This document shows, in pieces, positions 25,180 to 34,368 of a stretch of DNA of 64,000 nt. The first letter of the stretch is position 1. The number at the start of each line of letters is the position of its first letter. Both the position numbers and the translations under genes were made by a program. The stretch is from JBNKHG01 sp050290225 (lineage in GTDB: Bacteria; Pseudomonadota; Gammaproteobacteria; Pseudomonadales; Cellvibrionaceae). The notes beneath the pieces are model-generated. The model ran no database searches. It had not been told where the DNA came from and saw nothing but the letters and a program-made list of their open reading frames with translations. Where the stretch lies: NCBI GenBank assembly GCA_050290225.1, contig JBNKHG010000023.1, positions 1 to 64,000 on the forward strand. Direction: 5' to 3'.

Positions 25180-26970
25180 TTAAAACCAGTCGGGCTCCAG
25201 CGCCATCATGGCCTCGATACCTGCAGTCAGCATTTCGCTCAGGGCTTTAGTCTGCGGTAACAGGTGCTGGAAGAAGAAGCGTGCCGTCACCAGCTTGGCC
25301 CTGTAAAAATCGTCACCGCTGTCCTGTTGCGCCAGCGCCACACTGGCCATCCGGGCCCACATATAGGCCATAGCGTTATAGCCAAACAGGTGCAGGTAGT
25401 TTACCGCCGCCGCACCCACTGCATTGACATCGCCGCCCTTGGCGCGCTCGACGATTGCTGTGGTAACCGCTTTCAGATTCGCCAGCTCTGCGGTCAAGGG
25501 GACAATGAATTCAGCCATCCCTTCCTGGTCGCCACAGCTGTCGACAAAATCCTGTACATCAGCTGCAAAAGCCTCGACAAACTCTCCGCCATTCATGACC
25601 ACCTTGCGCCCCATCAGGTCCATGGCCTGAATGCCGTTGGTCCCCTCGTAGATCTGGGTGATGCGAACATCACGCACCAGCTGCTCCTGCCCCCACTCGC
25701 GGATAAAGCCGTGGCCACCAAACACCTGTTGACCCATCACCGCTGTATCCAGTCCCTTGTCAGTAAGGAAGGCCTTGGCCACGGGCGTCAGCAGAGCCAC
25801 CAGTTTATCGGCATTTTTACGCTCCCCTTCATTGTCACTGAACTTGGCAATGTCGAGCCACTTGGCCACGTAGGTGGAGAAAGCACGGCTGCCCTCAACG
25901 AAGGCGCGCATACTCATCAGCATACGGCGCACATCCGGGTGCACAATGATCGGATCGGCCACCTTGTCGGGATTAACGGTGCCTCCCGGGGCGCGGCTCT
26001 GGAGGCGGTCGCGGGCGTATGCCACCGCGTTCTGGTAGGAGGCCTCACTGGCTCCCAAGCCCTGAATTCCCACGCCCAAACGCTCGTAATTCATCATGGT
26101 AAACATACAGGCCAGGCCCTGGTTTTCCTCGCCCACCAACCAACCTTTGGCACCGTCATAGTTCATCACACAGGTGGCTGAGGCCTTGATACCCATCTTC
26201 TTCTCAAGGGAGCCCACGTGTACACCATTGCGCTCGCCCAGGGAACCGTCGTCGTTGACCAGCAACTTTGGCACCAGGAAAAGCGAGATACCCTTGGGAC
26301 CAGCTGGTGCGTTCGGCAGTTTGGCCAACACCAGATGAATGATGTTTTCAGCCATATCGTGATCACCCCAGGTGATAAAAATCTTGGTACCGGTGATACT
26401 GTAGCTGCCGTCGCTGTTGGGTTCCGCCTTGGTACGGATAATCCCCAGATCGGTACCCGCATGGGGCTCGGTCAGGTCCATGGCACCCGCCCAGGTGCCT
26501 GCATACATATTGGGCAGGTATTTCTCTTTTAATGCATCGCTGCCATGGGCATTAAGGGACAGGCAGGCTCCAGCGTTCAACATCGGCGACAGGCCAAACG
26601 ACATATTGGCCCCCTGCACCATCTCTTCCACCTGGGCCACCAGGGTTTTGGGCATGCCCATACCACCGTACTCAGGATTGCCGCCCAAGCTGTTCCAGCC
26701 CCCCTCGATAAAAGTGGCATAGGCCTCCTTGAAGCCCTCGGGCGCTGTAACCACACCATTGTCCCAGCGGGAGCCCTGCTCATCCGCTTCGCGATTCAAG
26801 GGAGCCAGGACTTGCGCGGCAATCTTGCCGCTCTCTTCCAAGATGGCGTCTGCCGTTTCCATATCCACCGTTTCCGCCAGAGCCGGCAGGGAAGCCCAAA
26901 GCTTTTCCGCCTCAAACACCTCATTCAATACAAAGCGCATGTCGCGCAGGGGAGCTGTATATTCGCCCAT
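25180..26970 (-). CDS. Acyl-CoA dehydrogenase, long DmdC-like type
   Basis: FAD enzyme of 596 aa that introduces the alpha-beta double bond into an acyl-CoA. It has an N-terminal helical domain, the FAD-binding segment MDLTEPHAGTDLG, TGTKIFITWG, and the catalytic glutamate in ITQIYEGTNGIQA. It also has a C-terminal extension of about 130 residues, as in DmdC-like (3-methylmercaptopropionyl-CoA dehydrogenase) and some fatty-acid dehydrogenases. ATG 26970 is preceded by GAGG. The PsrA-like box in its promoter points to fatty acid beta-oxidation; a DMSP role is possible but unsupported by neighbours. Confidence 0.88.
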   Translation of the reverse strand: MGEYTAPLRDMRFVLNEVFEAEKLWASLPALAETVDMETADAILEESGKIAAQVLAPLNREADEQGSRWDNGVVTAPEGFKEAYATFIEGGWNSLGGNPEYGGMGMPKTLVAQVEEMVQGANMSFGLSPMLNAGACLSLNAHGSDALKEKYLPNMYAGTWAGAMDLTEPHAGTDLGIIRTKAEPNSDGSYSITGTKIFITWGDHDMAENIIHLVLAKLPNAPAGPKGISLFLVPKLLVNDDGSLGERNGVHVGSLEKKMGIKASATCVMNYDGAKGWLVGEENQGLACMFTMMNYERLGVGIQGLGASEASYQNAVAYARDRLQSRAPGGTVNPDKVADPIIVHPDVRRMLMSMRAFVEGSRAFSTYVAKWLDIAKFSDNEGERKNADKLVALLTPVAKAFLTDKGLDTAVMGQQVFGGHGFIREWGQEQLVRDVRITQIYEGTNGIQAMDLMGRKVVMNGGEFVEAFAADVQDFVDSCGDQEGMAEFIVPLTAELANLKAVTTAIVERAKGGDVNAVGAAAVNYLHLFGYNAMAYMWARMASVALAQQDSGDDFYRAKLVTARFFFQHLLPQTKALSEMLTAGIEAMMALEPDWF

Positions 26971-27342
26971 TGTGCCCTCACTCAGGTTGAAAGTTTGCAA
27001 TTACGGATAGTGTGCGCCGGCGCCGGAACTGCAGCAAGTAGCCATCTTTATTGTAGCTACTCCCGCCGCCCCTCTCCTCAGCGCGAAAGATCTATTCAGG
27101 ATGTACAAGATATATTCAAACATATGTTTGAAACATACGTTTATTTCAGATTGCTGTCAAGCGCAGGTGGGATTCACAGTCATGGGAATCTGGCAGATTC
27201 GGGAAAACTAAAGCAAGAGCACTCCAGCTCAATGCGTCCGGCACCTTACGCCACATAAGGATCTATAAATTGAGATGGAGAATTTGCCAAGTGCTCCGAT
27301 ACCCCCAATGTTGCGGTGGCACGACACTTGGCCGAATGAAGG
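26971..27342. other. 372-bp region with the acyl-CoA dehydrogenase promoter
   Basis: No gene. It holds the minus-strand promoter and PsrA-like box at 27115-27160. The remaining part, up to the metalloprotease stop at 27343, shows nothing I can name. Confidence 0.7.
27115..27160 (-). promoter_or_regulatory. PsrA-like operator and promoter
   Basis: TTCAAACATATGTTTGAA (27115-27132) is a perfect 18-bp palindrome that fits the PsrA (TetR-family fatty-acid regulator) pattern of G/C-AAAC, 2-4 bases, GTTT-G/C. A second, weaker half-site pair (GAAACATACGTTT) overlaps it. On the minus strand TTGACA (27155-27160), 17 bp and TATGTT (27132-27137) form a promoter whose -10 touches the palindrome. A bound repressor would block polymerase. 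The acyl-CoA dehydrogenase gene starts 145 bp downstream. No psrA gene is in the window. Confidence 0.75.
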
Positions 27343-28182
27343 TCACACAGTTTGATCGAAATGGGAGCCGGTATCACGTCCCGACGCCAGCACACCGATT
27401 TCCGCAAGATGGCGCTGAAGATCTTTTTGGCGCAGGCGAGTAGCTTCAGCATCCTGCTTCCGGTTAGTGACGGGATGCTCCGGTTCGGCAGACTCGTCAG
27501 CCAAGGCGTTCTGCTCCTGCTTATCCGCCGCCTCAGCCTTCTCTCGCTCGACACGCTGCCTACCCTCGAGGGTTTGCCGGCGTTCGCTATCGGCAATCTC
27601 CGCCAGTGCCTTGGCCTCCATGCTGGCCGCCTCTGCTGCAATCCGGCGATCCTGGAGAGAAGGATCAGCCGGGGCATTGGCTGCCGCTTTGATGTGGCGA
27701 GCCTTGGCTAGTGTAGCCTGCGGATCTCCTGCCACCTCTCCGGCACTGATATCAACTTCACCGGAGACGGCATAGTTGACTCCGTCAGGGCCACGTGTGA
27801 ACTGGTATTGCGGCGTATTGGCAAATCGACCTCCGACTGCTGCGTGCGCAGCCTCATGGGCACGCACCTCGCGGTCCCGAGCGGCCAGTCGCTTGATTTC
27901 CTCAAGCTCCTGTTGTTTCTCGGCTTCCTCCTGCCGCTGCTGTTGCTCCTCCCGCCGGACGCTATCGTCGTCGACGCCTCTCAATCGCTCGCGTTCTTCC
28001 ACATCGTTGGGGTGTTCGTCCGGTCCCCGACGGTTTTCGGCGTTGGCCGATTCCGCCGAAGCCTCAATGGATTTAAACCGAGAATCCTTGTTTTCCGGGT
28101 TTTCCTCTCCCACCGGCAGCCGTCCTACCGGCGCAAAGGGAGCGACGGCATTGGCCAGATTCGTGGGCGAGCTGACAATCAC
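27343..28182 (-). CDS. Putative metalloprotease, SprA-related family
   Basis: A 279-aa protein matching the SprA-related / CJM1_0395 family of putative metalloproteases. Residues 1-95 are hydrophilic and disordered-looking, with a Glu/Gln/Arg-rich coiled-coil stretch. The core, RDREVRAHEAAHAAVGGRFAN, carries the HExxH-like zinc motif (HEAAH), followed by YQFTRGPDGVNYAVSGEVDIS. The C-terminus is again charged. There is no signal peptide. GTG 28182 lies 3 nt from the preceding stop, with GAGG 8 nt upstream, so it is translationally coupled to the small gene before it. Substrate is unknown. Confidence 0.8.
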   Translation of the reverse strand: MIVSSPTNLANAVAPFAPVGRLPVGEENPENKDSRFKSIEASAESANAENRRGPDEHPNDVEERERLRGVDDDSVRREEQQQRQEEAEKQQELEEIKRLAARDREVRAHEAAHAAVGGRFANTPQYQFTRGPDGVNYAVSGEVDISAGEVAGDPQATLAKARHIKAAANAPADPSLQDRRIAAEAASMEAKALAEIADSERRQTLEGRQRVEREKAEAADKQEQNALADESAEPEHPVTNRKQDAEATRLRQKDLQRHLAEIGVLASGRDTGSHFDQTV

Positions 28183-28185
28183 GGG

Positions 28186-28440
28186 TTATGCCTCAACATC
28201 CAGGAGGGCGCCAATCATATCGTCGGCGGTACTGACTACCTTGGCCGAAGCTTCAAACAACAGGGTTTCCACTTTCATCTCAACCAGGGGTTCTACAATG
28301 TCTTGCTGGAGATCCAGAGGCTGGGATTCCTCCCGGCCAGCCAGGGCGATCGTCTGGGCCGCATCGGATATTTCGGCAGAGCTGTTTTGCATGCCGATTA
28401 AACCCTGTTGTAGCACGGATCCGGTTGCTGCAATGGTCAC
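28186..28440 (-). CDS. Small protein with a flagellar-rod-like C-terminus
   Basis: GTG 28440 is chosen because GAGG lies 5 nt before it (84 aa); the open frame runs to 28524. The end, IVEPLVEMKVETLLFEASAKVVSTADDMIGALLDVEA, resembles the C-terminal helix of flagellar rod and hook proteins, which also carry a DPLV...A..FEA.AKV pattern. The N-terminal half is a short amphipathic segment. It is coupled to the metalloprotease gene. No other flagellar gene is in the window, so a flagellar role is only a guess. Confidence 0.7.
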   Translation of the reverse strand: MTIAATGSVLQQGLIGMQNSSAEISDAAQTIALAGREESQPLDLQQDIVEPLVEMKVETLLFEASAKVVSTADDMIGALLDVEA

Positions 28441-28645
28441 AGTCGCCTCGCTTGTCGCATTAAATCTTCGTGTAGTTAGTTGAATATTAGCGCTGCCGGC
28501 TGCAATAAATAGCAACCAGGTCACATTTTAGGCAACTCATGATATGGCGGCTTATCCCAAGCCAATACCTAAATGCGTAAAACCAGCCCATTCGACGCCA
28601 ATTAATGGGTAATTATTTTACTGTTTCTTTGCACAGAGAATAGTC

Positions 28646-28663
28646 AAAAAAGCGTTAGACGCT
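28646..28663 (-). terminator. Terminator of the biotin operon
   Basis: Minus strand: AGCGT, loop CTA, ACGCT, then TTTTT. The stem is only 5 bp but perfect and is followed by a clean T tract. It lies 33 nt after the bioD stop. Confidence 0.6.
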
Positions 28664-28695
28664 ATCCTATTTAAGACGAATTTGGCGCAATAACT

Positions 28696-29382
28696 TCAGG
28701 AATCAAACAGAATGTCTATATGCAGGTGTTCGGCAGCCTCGAGCGGCGAGGCACCAGGCAGGTAGGGCAACTCTCCCAAACAGGGAAAAGGCAGCCATTG
28801 TTTCAAGGTGTCGAAATTTTCTGTGTAGCAGCTCATCGACCGATCGATACGGTTGGCGACCCATCCAGCCAGGGGCAGCCCATCGCGGACGATGACCTCC
28901 GCTGTCAGCAGCGCGTGATTAATACAACCCAACCGCATGCCCACCACCAGAATTACCGGCAGCTGCAGCTCCCGGGCGAGATCAGCAAGCGTCTCACGGG
29001 GGTTCAGAGGTACCCGCCAACCACCTGCTCCTTCGATCAGGGTAAAGTCGGCACGCTGCATCATTACTCCACGGCAAAAACCCGCAAGGCGCGATACGGT
29101 AATATTGCGCCCCGCCTGGACAGCAGCGATATGGGGAGCGATAGCCGGTTCCAGCGCAACGGGATTAATCTGTTCATAGGGCAGATCCAGGCTCATGGCC
29201 TGCTGCAAAGTGAGTGCATCATCGTTGCGTAACCCGGTATCGGTCTGAACGCAGCCCGCCGCCACCGGTTTCATGGCCAGGGTGGACTTACCCTGCTTCT
29301 CCGCCGCCTTTAACAGGGCGGAGGCGACGAAGGTTTTTCCGGCATCGGTATCGGTACCCGTGAGAAAAAATGTCTTTGCCAT
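28696..29382 (-). CDS. bioD: Dethiobiotin synthetase
   Basis: Closes the ureido ring of dethiobiotin from DAPA, CO2 and ATP. ATG 29382 (228 aa) puts the P-loop FLTGTDTDAGKTFV at the N-terminus as in E. coli BioD. MKPVAAGC and IEGAGGWRVPLN are the substrate and nucleotide motifs. It begins 34 nt after bioHC and is the last gene of the operon. bioA, the step before it, is not in the window. Confidence 0.95.
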   Translation of the reverse strand: MAKTFFLTGTDTDAGKTFVASALLKAAEKQGKSTLAMKPVAAGCVQTDTGLRNDDALTLQQAMSLDLPYEQINPVALEPAIAPHIAAVQAGRNITVSRLAGFCRGVMMQRADFTLIEGAGGWRVPLNPRETLADLARELQLPVILVVGMRLGCINHALLTAEVIVRDGLPLAGWVANRIDRSMSCYTENFDTLKQWLPFPCLGELPYLPGASPLEAAEHLHIDILFDS

Positions 29383-29416
29383 GGTTTTCCAGCTATTGAG
29401 ACTTCTGCCATCGCTA

Positions 29417-31036
29417 CTAGCGTGACAGTTCGAGATAGTACACTTCATAGGTGGCCGGCAGCAGACCATCGCGACGGAAACGCTCGTAGGCTTCGCGGAA
29501 CTGTTGCAAACGTCGGCGCCCCGTCAGTCCTGCGCTCTGCCCACTATTAACATTGTGGGCGCCCAACGCCTTCAGTTGGTGGGTCAATTCGCGCAACTGC
29601 TCATATTGCAGCACCCGGTCCCGCGCCTGCCAACTCACCAACTCCAGATCGGCTCCGGCAATCGCCTGTTGCAAGTCACCGGCAGCGACAAAATGGTTAA
29701 CATGGGCATAGTTGTCCACTGATTGCCACGCGGTCCGCAGTTCAAACAGGGTACGGGGACCGAGGGTCGACAGGTAAGCTTTTCCCCCCGGTTTCAGCAC
29801 TCGCCGCAATTCACCAAACAGCGCAGGCAGATTTTCACACCACTGGATGGCGAGACTGGAAAACACCAGATCGACACTCTCATCAGTCAGCGGCAAGGCT
29901 TCGGCATCGGCACAAAGCCATCGGGGAGATGCACCGATAACTGCCTTTTGAACCCGTTTTCGGGCGTAGTGCAACATGCCTTCGGCAATATCCAGGCCCA
30001 AAAACGTTGCCGCCGGATACTGTTGCAACAACTGCCTGGAGAAACAGCCTGTGCCACACCCCAAATCCACCACCCGCGCCGGCGCTTGCACGGATACCTG
30101 GCGCAGGAGTTGCTCCCCCACAAACCGCTGCAAATCCGCCACCGCATCATAGGTTGGCGCAGCGCGACTGAAAGAGTCGGCTATTTTACGCTTGTCGAGA
30201 TGGTATTTTTCAACAGCCAGGAAAGCCCTGACGGCAGCAGCCACCCGATGCGGCTGCGACCAGTGCACGGCATGGCCACTGGCGTCAAGAATCTGCACCT
30301 GCTGCCTGGGGGCGACCAGGCCACGCACGTGCTCGGCGGCGTTAACCGGCACCAGGGCATCACCGTCCGCAAACAGGTGCAAACCAGGCTGCGACAAGTG
30401 CGCCACAAGTTCGGTATTGTCAATTTGTCCCAGCAATCTTAGTGCCTGAAGCCAGTTATCATTGTCGAGTTCTTCGCTGCGGGTGCCGCAACGGGCATTG
30501 AGCTGACGCAATTGTTTTAGCAGCTGGCGCTCCTGGGGGTCCCCCTGTGCCACCAGTCCACAGAATCGCTTGAGAGTCGCCGCCGGTGACTGGGCAAATG
30601 CCGCCAGGAATTCACGATAGGTCGAAGCCGGCATACAGTGCGGACTCCCAGAAGCGGCAAATCGCAGGTTGGCTCCCACGGTGATCAAGCGAGTCACTCT
30701 CTGCGGGTAGCGGCCGGCCAGAGCCGTAGCCAGCATCCCGCCCAGGGACCACCCCATATATGCGGCGTGCGGGGGCAACTGCTCCAGCAGGTGCTTCAAC
30801 ACAGCATCCAGGGAATAATCCTCGACCATGTCGCTGGCGCCAAAACCCGGCAGATCGACAGTAATCACCTGGGTAAATTCCTGCAGCAGTGGCAACAGGG
30901 CTCCCCAGCTGCGACTGTCTCCCCCCCAACCGTGCAGCAACACCAGCGGCTCAGGCATCAGTGTCTCTCCGGACGCCGGGTAATGGGTGACGGCCACTGG
31001 CGGCATCGGAAGTTGTTCAGCAACAGCGTTAATCAC
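29417..31036 (-). CDS. Fused BioH-BioC, biotin biosynthesis bifunctional protein
   Basis: One 539-aa chain carries both early pimelate enzymes. Residues 1-272 are an alpha/beta hydrolase (BioH) with HGWGGD, the nucleophile Ser97 in GWSLGG, Asp226 and His255; it would release pimeloyl-ACP from its methyl ester. Residues 280-539 are a class I methyltransferase (BioC) with the SAM motif VVDLGCGTG (322-330); it would methylate malonyl-ACP. Such BioHC fusions are known from Saccharophagus and Teredinibacter. GTG 31036 overlaps the bioF stop by 4 nt and has GGGAGG upstream. The fusion couples the first (BioC) and last (BioH) reactions of pimelate assembly. Confidence 0.95.
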   Translation of the reverse strand: MINAVAEQLPMPPVAVTHYPASGETLMPEPLVLLHGWGGDSRSWGALLPLLQEFTQVITVDLPGFGASDMVEDYSLDAVLKHLLEQLPPHAAYMGWSLGGMLATALAGRYPQRVTRLITVGANLRFAASGSPHCMPASTYREFLAAFAQSPAATLKRFCGLVAQGDPQERQLLKQLRQLNARCGTRSEELDNDNWLQALRLLGQIDNTELVAHLSQPGLHLFADGDALVPVNAAEHVRGLVAPRQQVQILDASGHAVHWSQPHRVAAAVRAFLAVEKYHLDKRKIADSFSRAAPTYDAVADLQRFVGEQLLRQVSVQAPARVVDLGCGTGCFSRQLLQQYPAATFLGLDIAEGMLHYARKRVQKAVIGASPRWLCADAEALPLTDESVDLVFSSLAIQWCENLPALFGELRRVLKPGGKAYLSTLGPRTLFELRTAWQSVDNYAHVNHFVAAGDLQQAIAGADLELVSWQARDRVLQYEQLRELTHQLKALGAHNVNSGQSAGLTGRRRLQQFREAYERFRRDGLLPATYEVYYLELSR

Positions 31037-32202
31037 GCGACCTCCCTCACAGCAGTATCCAACGCCTCCAGCAGACGCACCACCTGGGTCTCGGTATGCG
31101 CGGCCGATAGGGTGATACGCAGTCGGGCACTGCCCGCGGCTACTGTCGGCGGTCGAATCGCCCCCACCAACAAGCCCTGTCGCTCAAGTGCCTCAGCCAC
31201 CAGCAATGTGCGTGATTCGCTGCCAAGCACAACCGGCTGAATCGGTGTGGGGGAATCCATCAGCGCCAGCCCCAGGTCCTGGGCGCCCGCCCGAAAACGA
31301 GCAATAAGTCGCTGCAGGTGTTCGCGGCGCCAACTTTCTTCCCGCACCAGTTTCAAACTGGCGCGACTGGCCGCAGCCACCGCAGGCGGTAACGCGGTGG
31401 TGTAAATGTAGCTGCGGGCAAACTGAATCAGGGTTTCGATAAGCGTTTCACTGCCAGCGACGAAGGCACCAAAACTTCCCAGACTCTTGCCCAGGGTTCC
31501 CATCAACACGGGTAGCTGCGCCTGGTCGAGCTGAAAATGTTCAGCACAACCGCCACCAGTTGCCCCCAGGCACCCGAGCCCGTGGGCGTCGTCAACCATC
31601 AGCCAGGCATTGTGGGCAGTGGCCAATCGAGCCAACTGCGGCAGCGGCGCCAGATCGCCGTCCATACTGAAAACGCCGTCCACCACCACCAGTTTGCGCC
31701 CGCACTCGGTTTTGTGCAGGCGTTTGTCCAGGTTGTCGAGGTCATTGTGCAAAAAGCGCTGAAAGCGAGCGCCGCTCAGCAGTCCACCGTCCAGCAGCGA
31801 GGCGTGATTGAGCTTGTCTTCAAATACCCCGTCACCCTTGTCCAGCAGAGCGGTGATTACCCCCAGGTTGGCCATATAACCGGTGGAAAACAACAGCGCC
31901 CGATCGCGACCGGTAAAGTCCGCCAACTCTTCCTCCAGCGCATGGTGCTCCAGAGAATGGCCAATGACCAAATGAGAGGCCCCACTGCCAACACCATAAC
32001 GGTTTGAGGCATCGCGCAGGGCTTCGGCAACCTTGGGGTGATTGGCCAACCCAAGGTAATCGTTGCTGCAAAAAGCGAGCATCGATTTTCCGTCGACGAC
32101 GATTTCCGGCCCCTGCGCAGAAGCCAGAAGTTTGCGGTAGCGGTAGAGATGGTCGCGCTGGCGTTGAGCCAGCGCAGGAGCCAGCACCTGGTCCATAGTC
32201 AT
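31033..32202 (-). CDS. bioF: 8-amino-7-oxononanoate synthase
   Basis: PLP enzyme of the alpha-oxoamine synthase family that joins pimeloyl-ACP (or -CoA) with L-alanine. ATG 32202 gives 389 aa (E. coli 384). Motifs: FCSNDYLGLANHP, LLFSTGYMANLG, VVDGVFSMDGDLAPL, LMVDDAHGLG, and the PLP lysine in MGTLGKSLG. It starts 67 nt after bioB and overlaps bioHC by 4 nt (GTGA), so translation is coupled. Confidence 0.95.
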   Translation of the reverse strand: MTMDQVLAPALAQRQRDHLYRYRKLLASAQGPEIVVDGKSMLAFCSNDYLGLANHPKVAEALRDASNRYGVGSGASHLVIGHSLEHHALEEELADFTGRDRALLFSTGYMANLGVITALLDKGDGVFEDKLNHASLLDGGLLSGARFQRFLHNDLDNLDKRLHKTECGRKLVVVDGVFSMDGDLAPLPQLARLATAHNAWLMVDDAHGLGCLGATGGGCAEHFQLDQAQLPVLMGTLGKSLGSFGAFVAGSETLIETLIQFARSYIYTTALPPAVAAASRASLKLVREESWRREHLQRLIARFRAGAQDLGLALMDSPTPIQPVVLGSESRTLLVAEALERQGLLVGAIRPPTVAAGSARLRITLSAAHTETQVVRLLEALDTAVREVA

Positions 32203-32269
32203 GCCGTTATCACAATGACCTGCTGCTGATTGAGGGGAGCGGAACACGAACAATTACCGGAGGTTCGGT

Positions 32270-33328
32270 CTATTTGGCGGCGTTATAAAAGTACTGGTCA
32301 TTCCGAGCTTCCTCAATGGAAGCCAGGATAGCCTCTTCCTGCTCGGTCTCGTCCTGTTGGACTTCATAGGCTTCCTGCTTGATTCCCAGGCGTTGCAATA
32401 GATGCATATCCTTGTTGGCTTCAGGATTGGGGGTCGTCAACAGTTTTTCGCCGTAAAAGATGGAATTAGCGCCGGCCATAAAGGCCAGGGCCTGCATTTG
32501 TTCGTTCATTTCCTCGCGACCGGCGGATAGGCGCACATGGGAAGCGGGCATCAGAATGCGCGCCACCGCGATAGTGCGAATAAAGTCGAATGGGTCCAGG
32601 TCTTCATTGTCCGCCAGGGGAGTACCTTCGACCCGCACCAGCATGTTCACCGGCACCGATTCCGGGTGTTCAGCCATATTGGCCAGTTGAATCAACAATC
32701 CGGCGCGGTCCTTGGCCTCTTCGCCCATACCAACAATGCCGCCGCAGCAGACTTTCATGCCGGCCTTTCGTACATTGGAGAGAGTATCGAGCCGATCCTG
32801 ATAGGTGCGGGTGGTAATAATATCGCCGTAGAATTCAGGCGAGGTGTCCAGGTTGTGGTTGTAGTAGTCAAGACCGGCATCAGCCAGTTGCTGGGCCTGA
32901 TCTTCGCTGACCATCCCCAGGGTCATACAGGTTTCCATGCCCAATGCCTTGACGCCCTCCACCATGGCCGTGACATAGGTCATATCCTTCTTCTTTGGTG
33001 AGCGCCAGGCCGCCCCCATACAAAAGCGGGTGGCGCCACTGGCCTTGGCTGCCTTGGCCTCCTCAATGACTTTCTCCACTTTCATCAATTTTTCTTTTTC
33101 GAGGCCGGTGTCATAGCGGGCGCTCTGGGGACAATATTTGCAATCCTCGGGGCAGGCGCCGGTCTTGATCGAACAGAGCGTGCTGATCTGCACTTGGTTG
33201 GGATCAAAGAACTGGCGGTGTACCGTCTGCGCCTGGAACAGCAGGTCGTTGAAAGGCAAAGCGAACAGCGCCATGACTTCGTCGCGGCTCCAGTCGTGGC
33301 GGATCTTGACATTGGCGGACGCGTGCAT
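32270..33328 (-). CDS. bioB: Biotin synthase
   Basis: Radical-SAM enzyme that inserts sulfur into dethiobiotin. The 352-aa protein has the CxxxCxxC cluster motif (C59, C63, C66 in GACPEDCKYCPQS), and YYNHNLDTSPEFY and RLSAGREEM, the latter with the Arg ligand of the second cluster. It is the first gene of the bioB-F-HC-D operon and is divergent from comF. A good promoter lies 84 bp upstream. I saw no match to the E. coli BirA box. Confidence 0.96.
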   Translation of the reverse strand: MHASANVKIRHDWSRDEVMALFALPFNDLLFQAQTVHRQFFDPNQVQISTLCSIKTGACPEDCKYCPQSARYDTGLEKEKLMKVEKVIEEAKAAKASGATRFCMGAAWRSPKKKDMTYVTAMVEGVKALGMETCMTLGMVSEDQAQQLADAGLDYYNHNLDTSPEFYGDIITTRTYQDRLDTLSNVRKAGMKVCCGGIVGMGEEAKDRAGLLIQLANMAEHPESVPVNMLVRVEGTPLADNEDLDPFDFIRTIAVARILMPASHVRLSAGREEMNEQMQALAFMAGANSIFYGEKLLTTPNPEANKDMHLLQRLGIKQEAYEVQQDETEQEEAILASIEEARNDQYFYNAAK

Positions 33329-33411
33329 AGGTGCCTCTCAATGGATAATGGAGAAAAATTAATGATAACGACTTATGGCTTCAGCCATCAGTGCAACGCA
33401 AAATTGCGCTA

Positions 33412-33439
33412 ATAATAACCAACCGGCAGCACCTGTCAA
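33412..33439 (-). promoter_or_regulatory. bioB operon promoter
   Basis: Minus strand: TTGACA (33434-33439), 16 bp, TATTAT (33412-33417). Just downstream, around the likely start point, lies a CGCAA-AA-TTGCG inverted repeat (33398-33409), and further on ATGGCT-TC-AGCCAT (about 33374-33387). Either could be an operator or a leader hairpin. Confidence 0.65.
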
Positions 33440-33468
33440 CCAAAAACCCAATCAAGAGTTAACTAATA

Positions 33469-34203
33469 ATGCAGCTATTCCATACGCTGGCCAACCACGT
33501 CCTGACCAGCCGATGCCTCTTGTGCGGGCTGTCCTGTGATGGACATAGCCACCTGTGTCGCCTCTGTACCGGCGATTTGCCCTGGCTGGTCGATCCCTGC
33601 GCTCTATGCGGAATACCATTGATTCCCAACACCACGCAACTCCCCTTTAGCGGCGACCACATTTGCGGCCCATGCATCAAATCGCCACCGGTTTACGACC
33701 ACTGTTACGCACCCTTTTTCTATGCCCCACCCATGGATTATCTGATCAGCGCCTTTAAAGACCGGCATCAAATGCTTCCGGGCCGACTGCTGGCCAATCT
33801 GCTCACCGATTTCCTGATACACACCTATCACGATCAAAACTGGCCCCACCAGGTGATAACGGTACCCGTGCACTGGTGGCGACGCCTGATGCGGGGCTTC
33901 AACCAGACTGAAGTCCTCGGCTACCAGTTGGCGGACAAGCTGCCGATCAGTGTTAATACCGGGCATTGCAGGCGCCTTCAAGCGAGGCTCCAACAGCGGG
34001 GACAATCCCGCCGTCAGCGCCAGCGCAATCTGCATCAGGTATTTACCGTCAATGGTGACTTCAGCGGTCAGCATATCGCGATTCTGGACGACGTGGTCAC
34101 CACGGGCAGTACTGTGACGGAGATCAGTCGCCTCCTACGTGCGGCCGGAGCGACACGCATTGATATCTGGGCGCTGGCACGCACACCCTCTGTATCGAGC
34201 TGA
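33469..34203 (+). CDS. comF: ComF family protein
   Basis: A 244-aa protein with an N-terminal zinc-ribbon-like part (CLLCG, CRLC, CALCG and CGPC pairs, residues 17-68) and a C-terminal phosphoribosyltransferase-fold domain with the PRPP-loop-like motif ILDDVVTTGSTVTE. ComF-type proteins support DNA uptake in naturally competent bacteria. In gammaproteobacteria the gene often stands next to bio genes, as here (divergent from bioB). Competence cannot be concluded from this gene alone. Confidence 0.88.
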   Translation: MQLFHTLANHVLTSRCLLCGLSCDGHSHLCRLCTGDLPWLVDPCALCGIPLIPNTTQLPFSGDHICGPCIKSPPVYDHCYAPFFYAPPMDYLISAFKDRHQMLPGRLLANLLTDFLIHTYHDQNWPHQVITVPVHWWRRLMRGFNQTEVLGYQLADKLPISVNTGHCRRLQARLQQRGQSRRQRQRNLHQVFTVNGDFSGQHIAILDDVVTTGSTVTEISRLLRAAGATRIDIWALARTPSVSS

Positions 34204-34368
34204 ATCTGAAAGCACGTTAACCCGGGTGATACCTGCGTTCGGCGGTACAGAGACTCTGACAATTTGGCAACCGCCAGCCGGTGGCGGTCGATCTTTCGCG
34301 GGCCGACAGCGTACAATAGTGGCCGGACCGAATGGGTCCGCTCTATTTAAATTATCGGCAGTACAGTT

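Noticed and set aside
33329..33468. E. coli-type BirA operator between bioB and comF
   Set aside because: No TTGTAAACC/GGTTTACAA pair is present; only unrelated short inverted repeats are seen.
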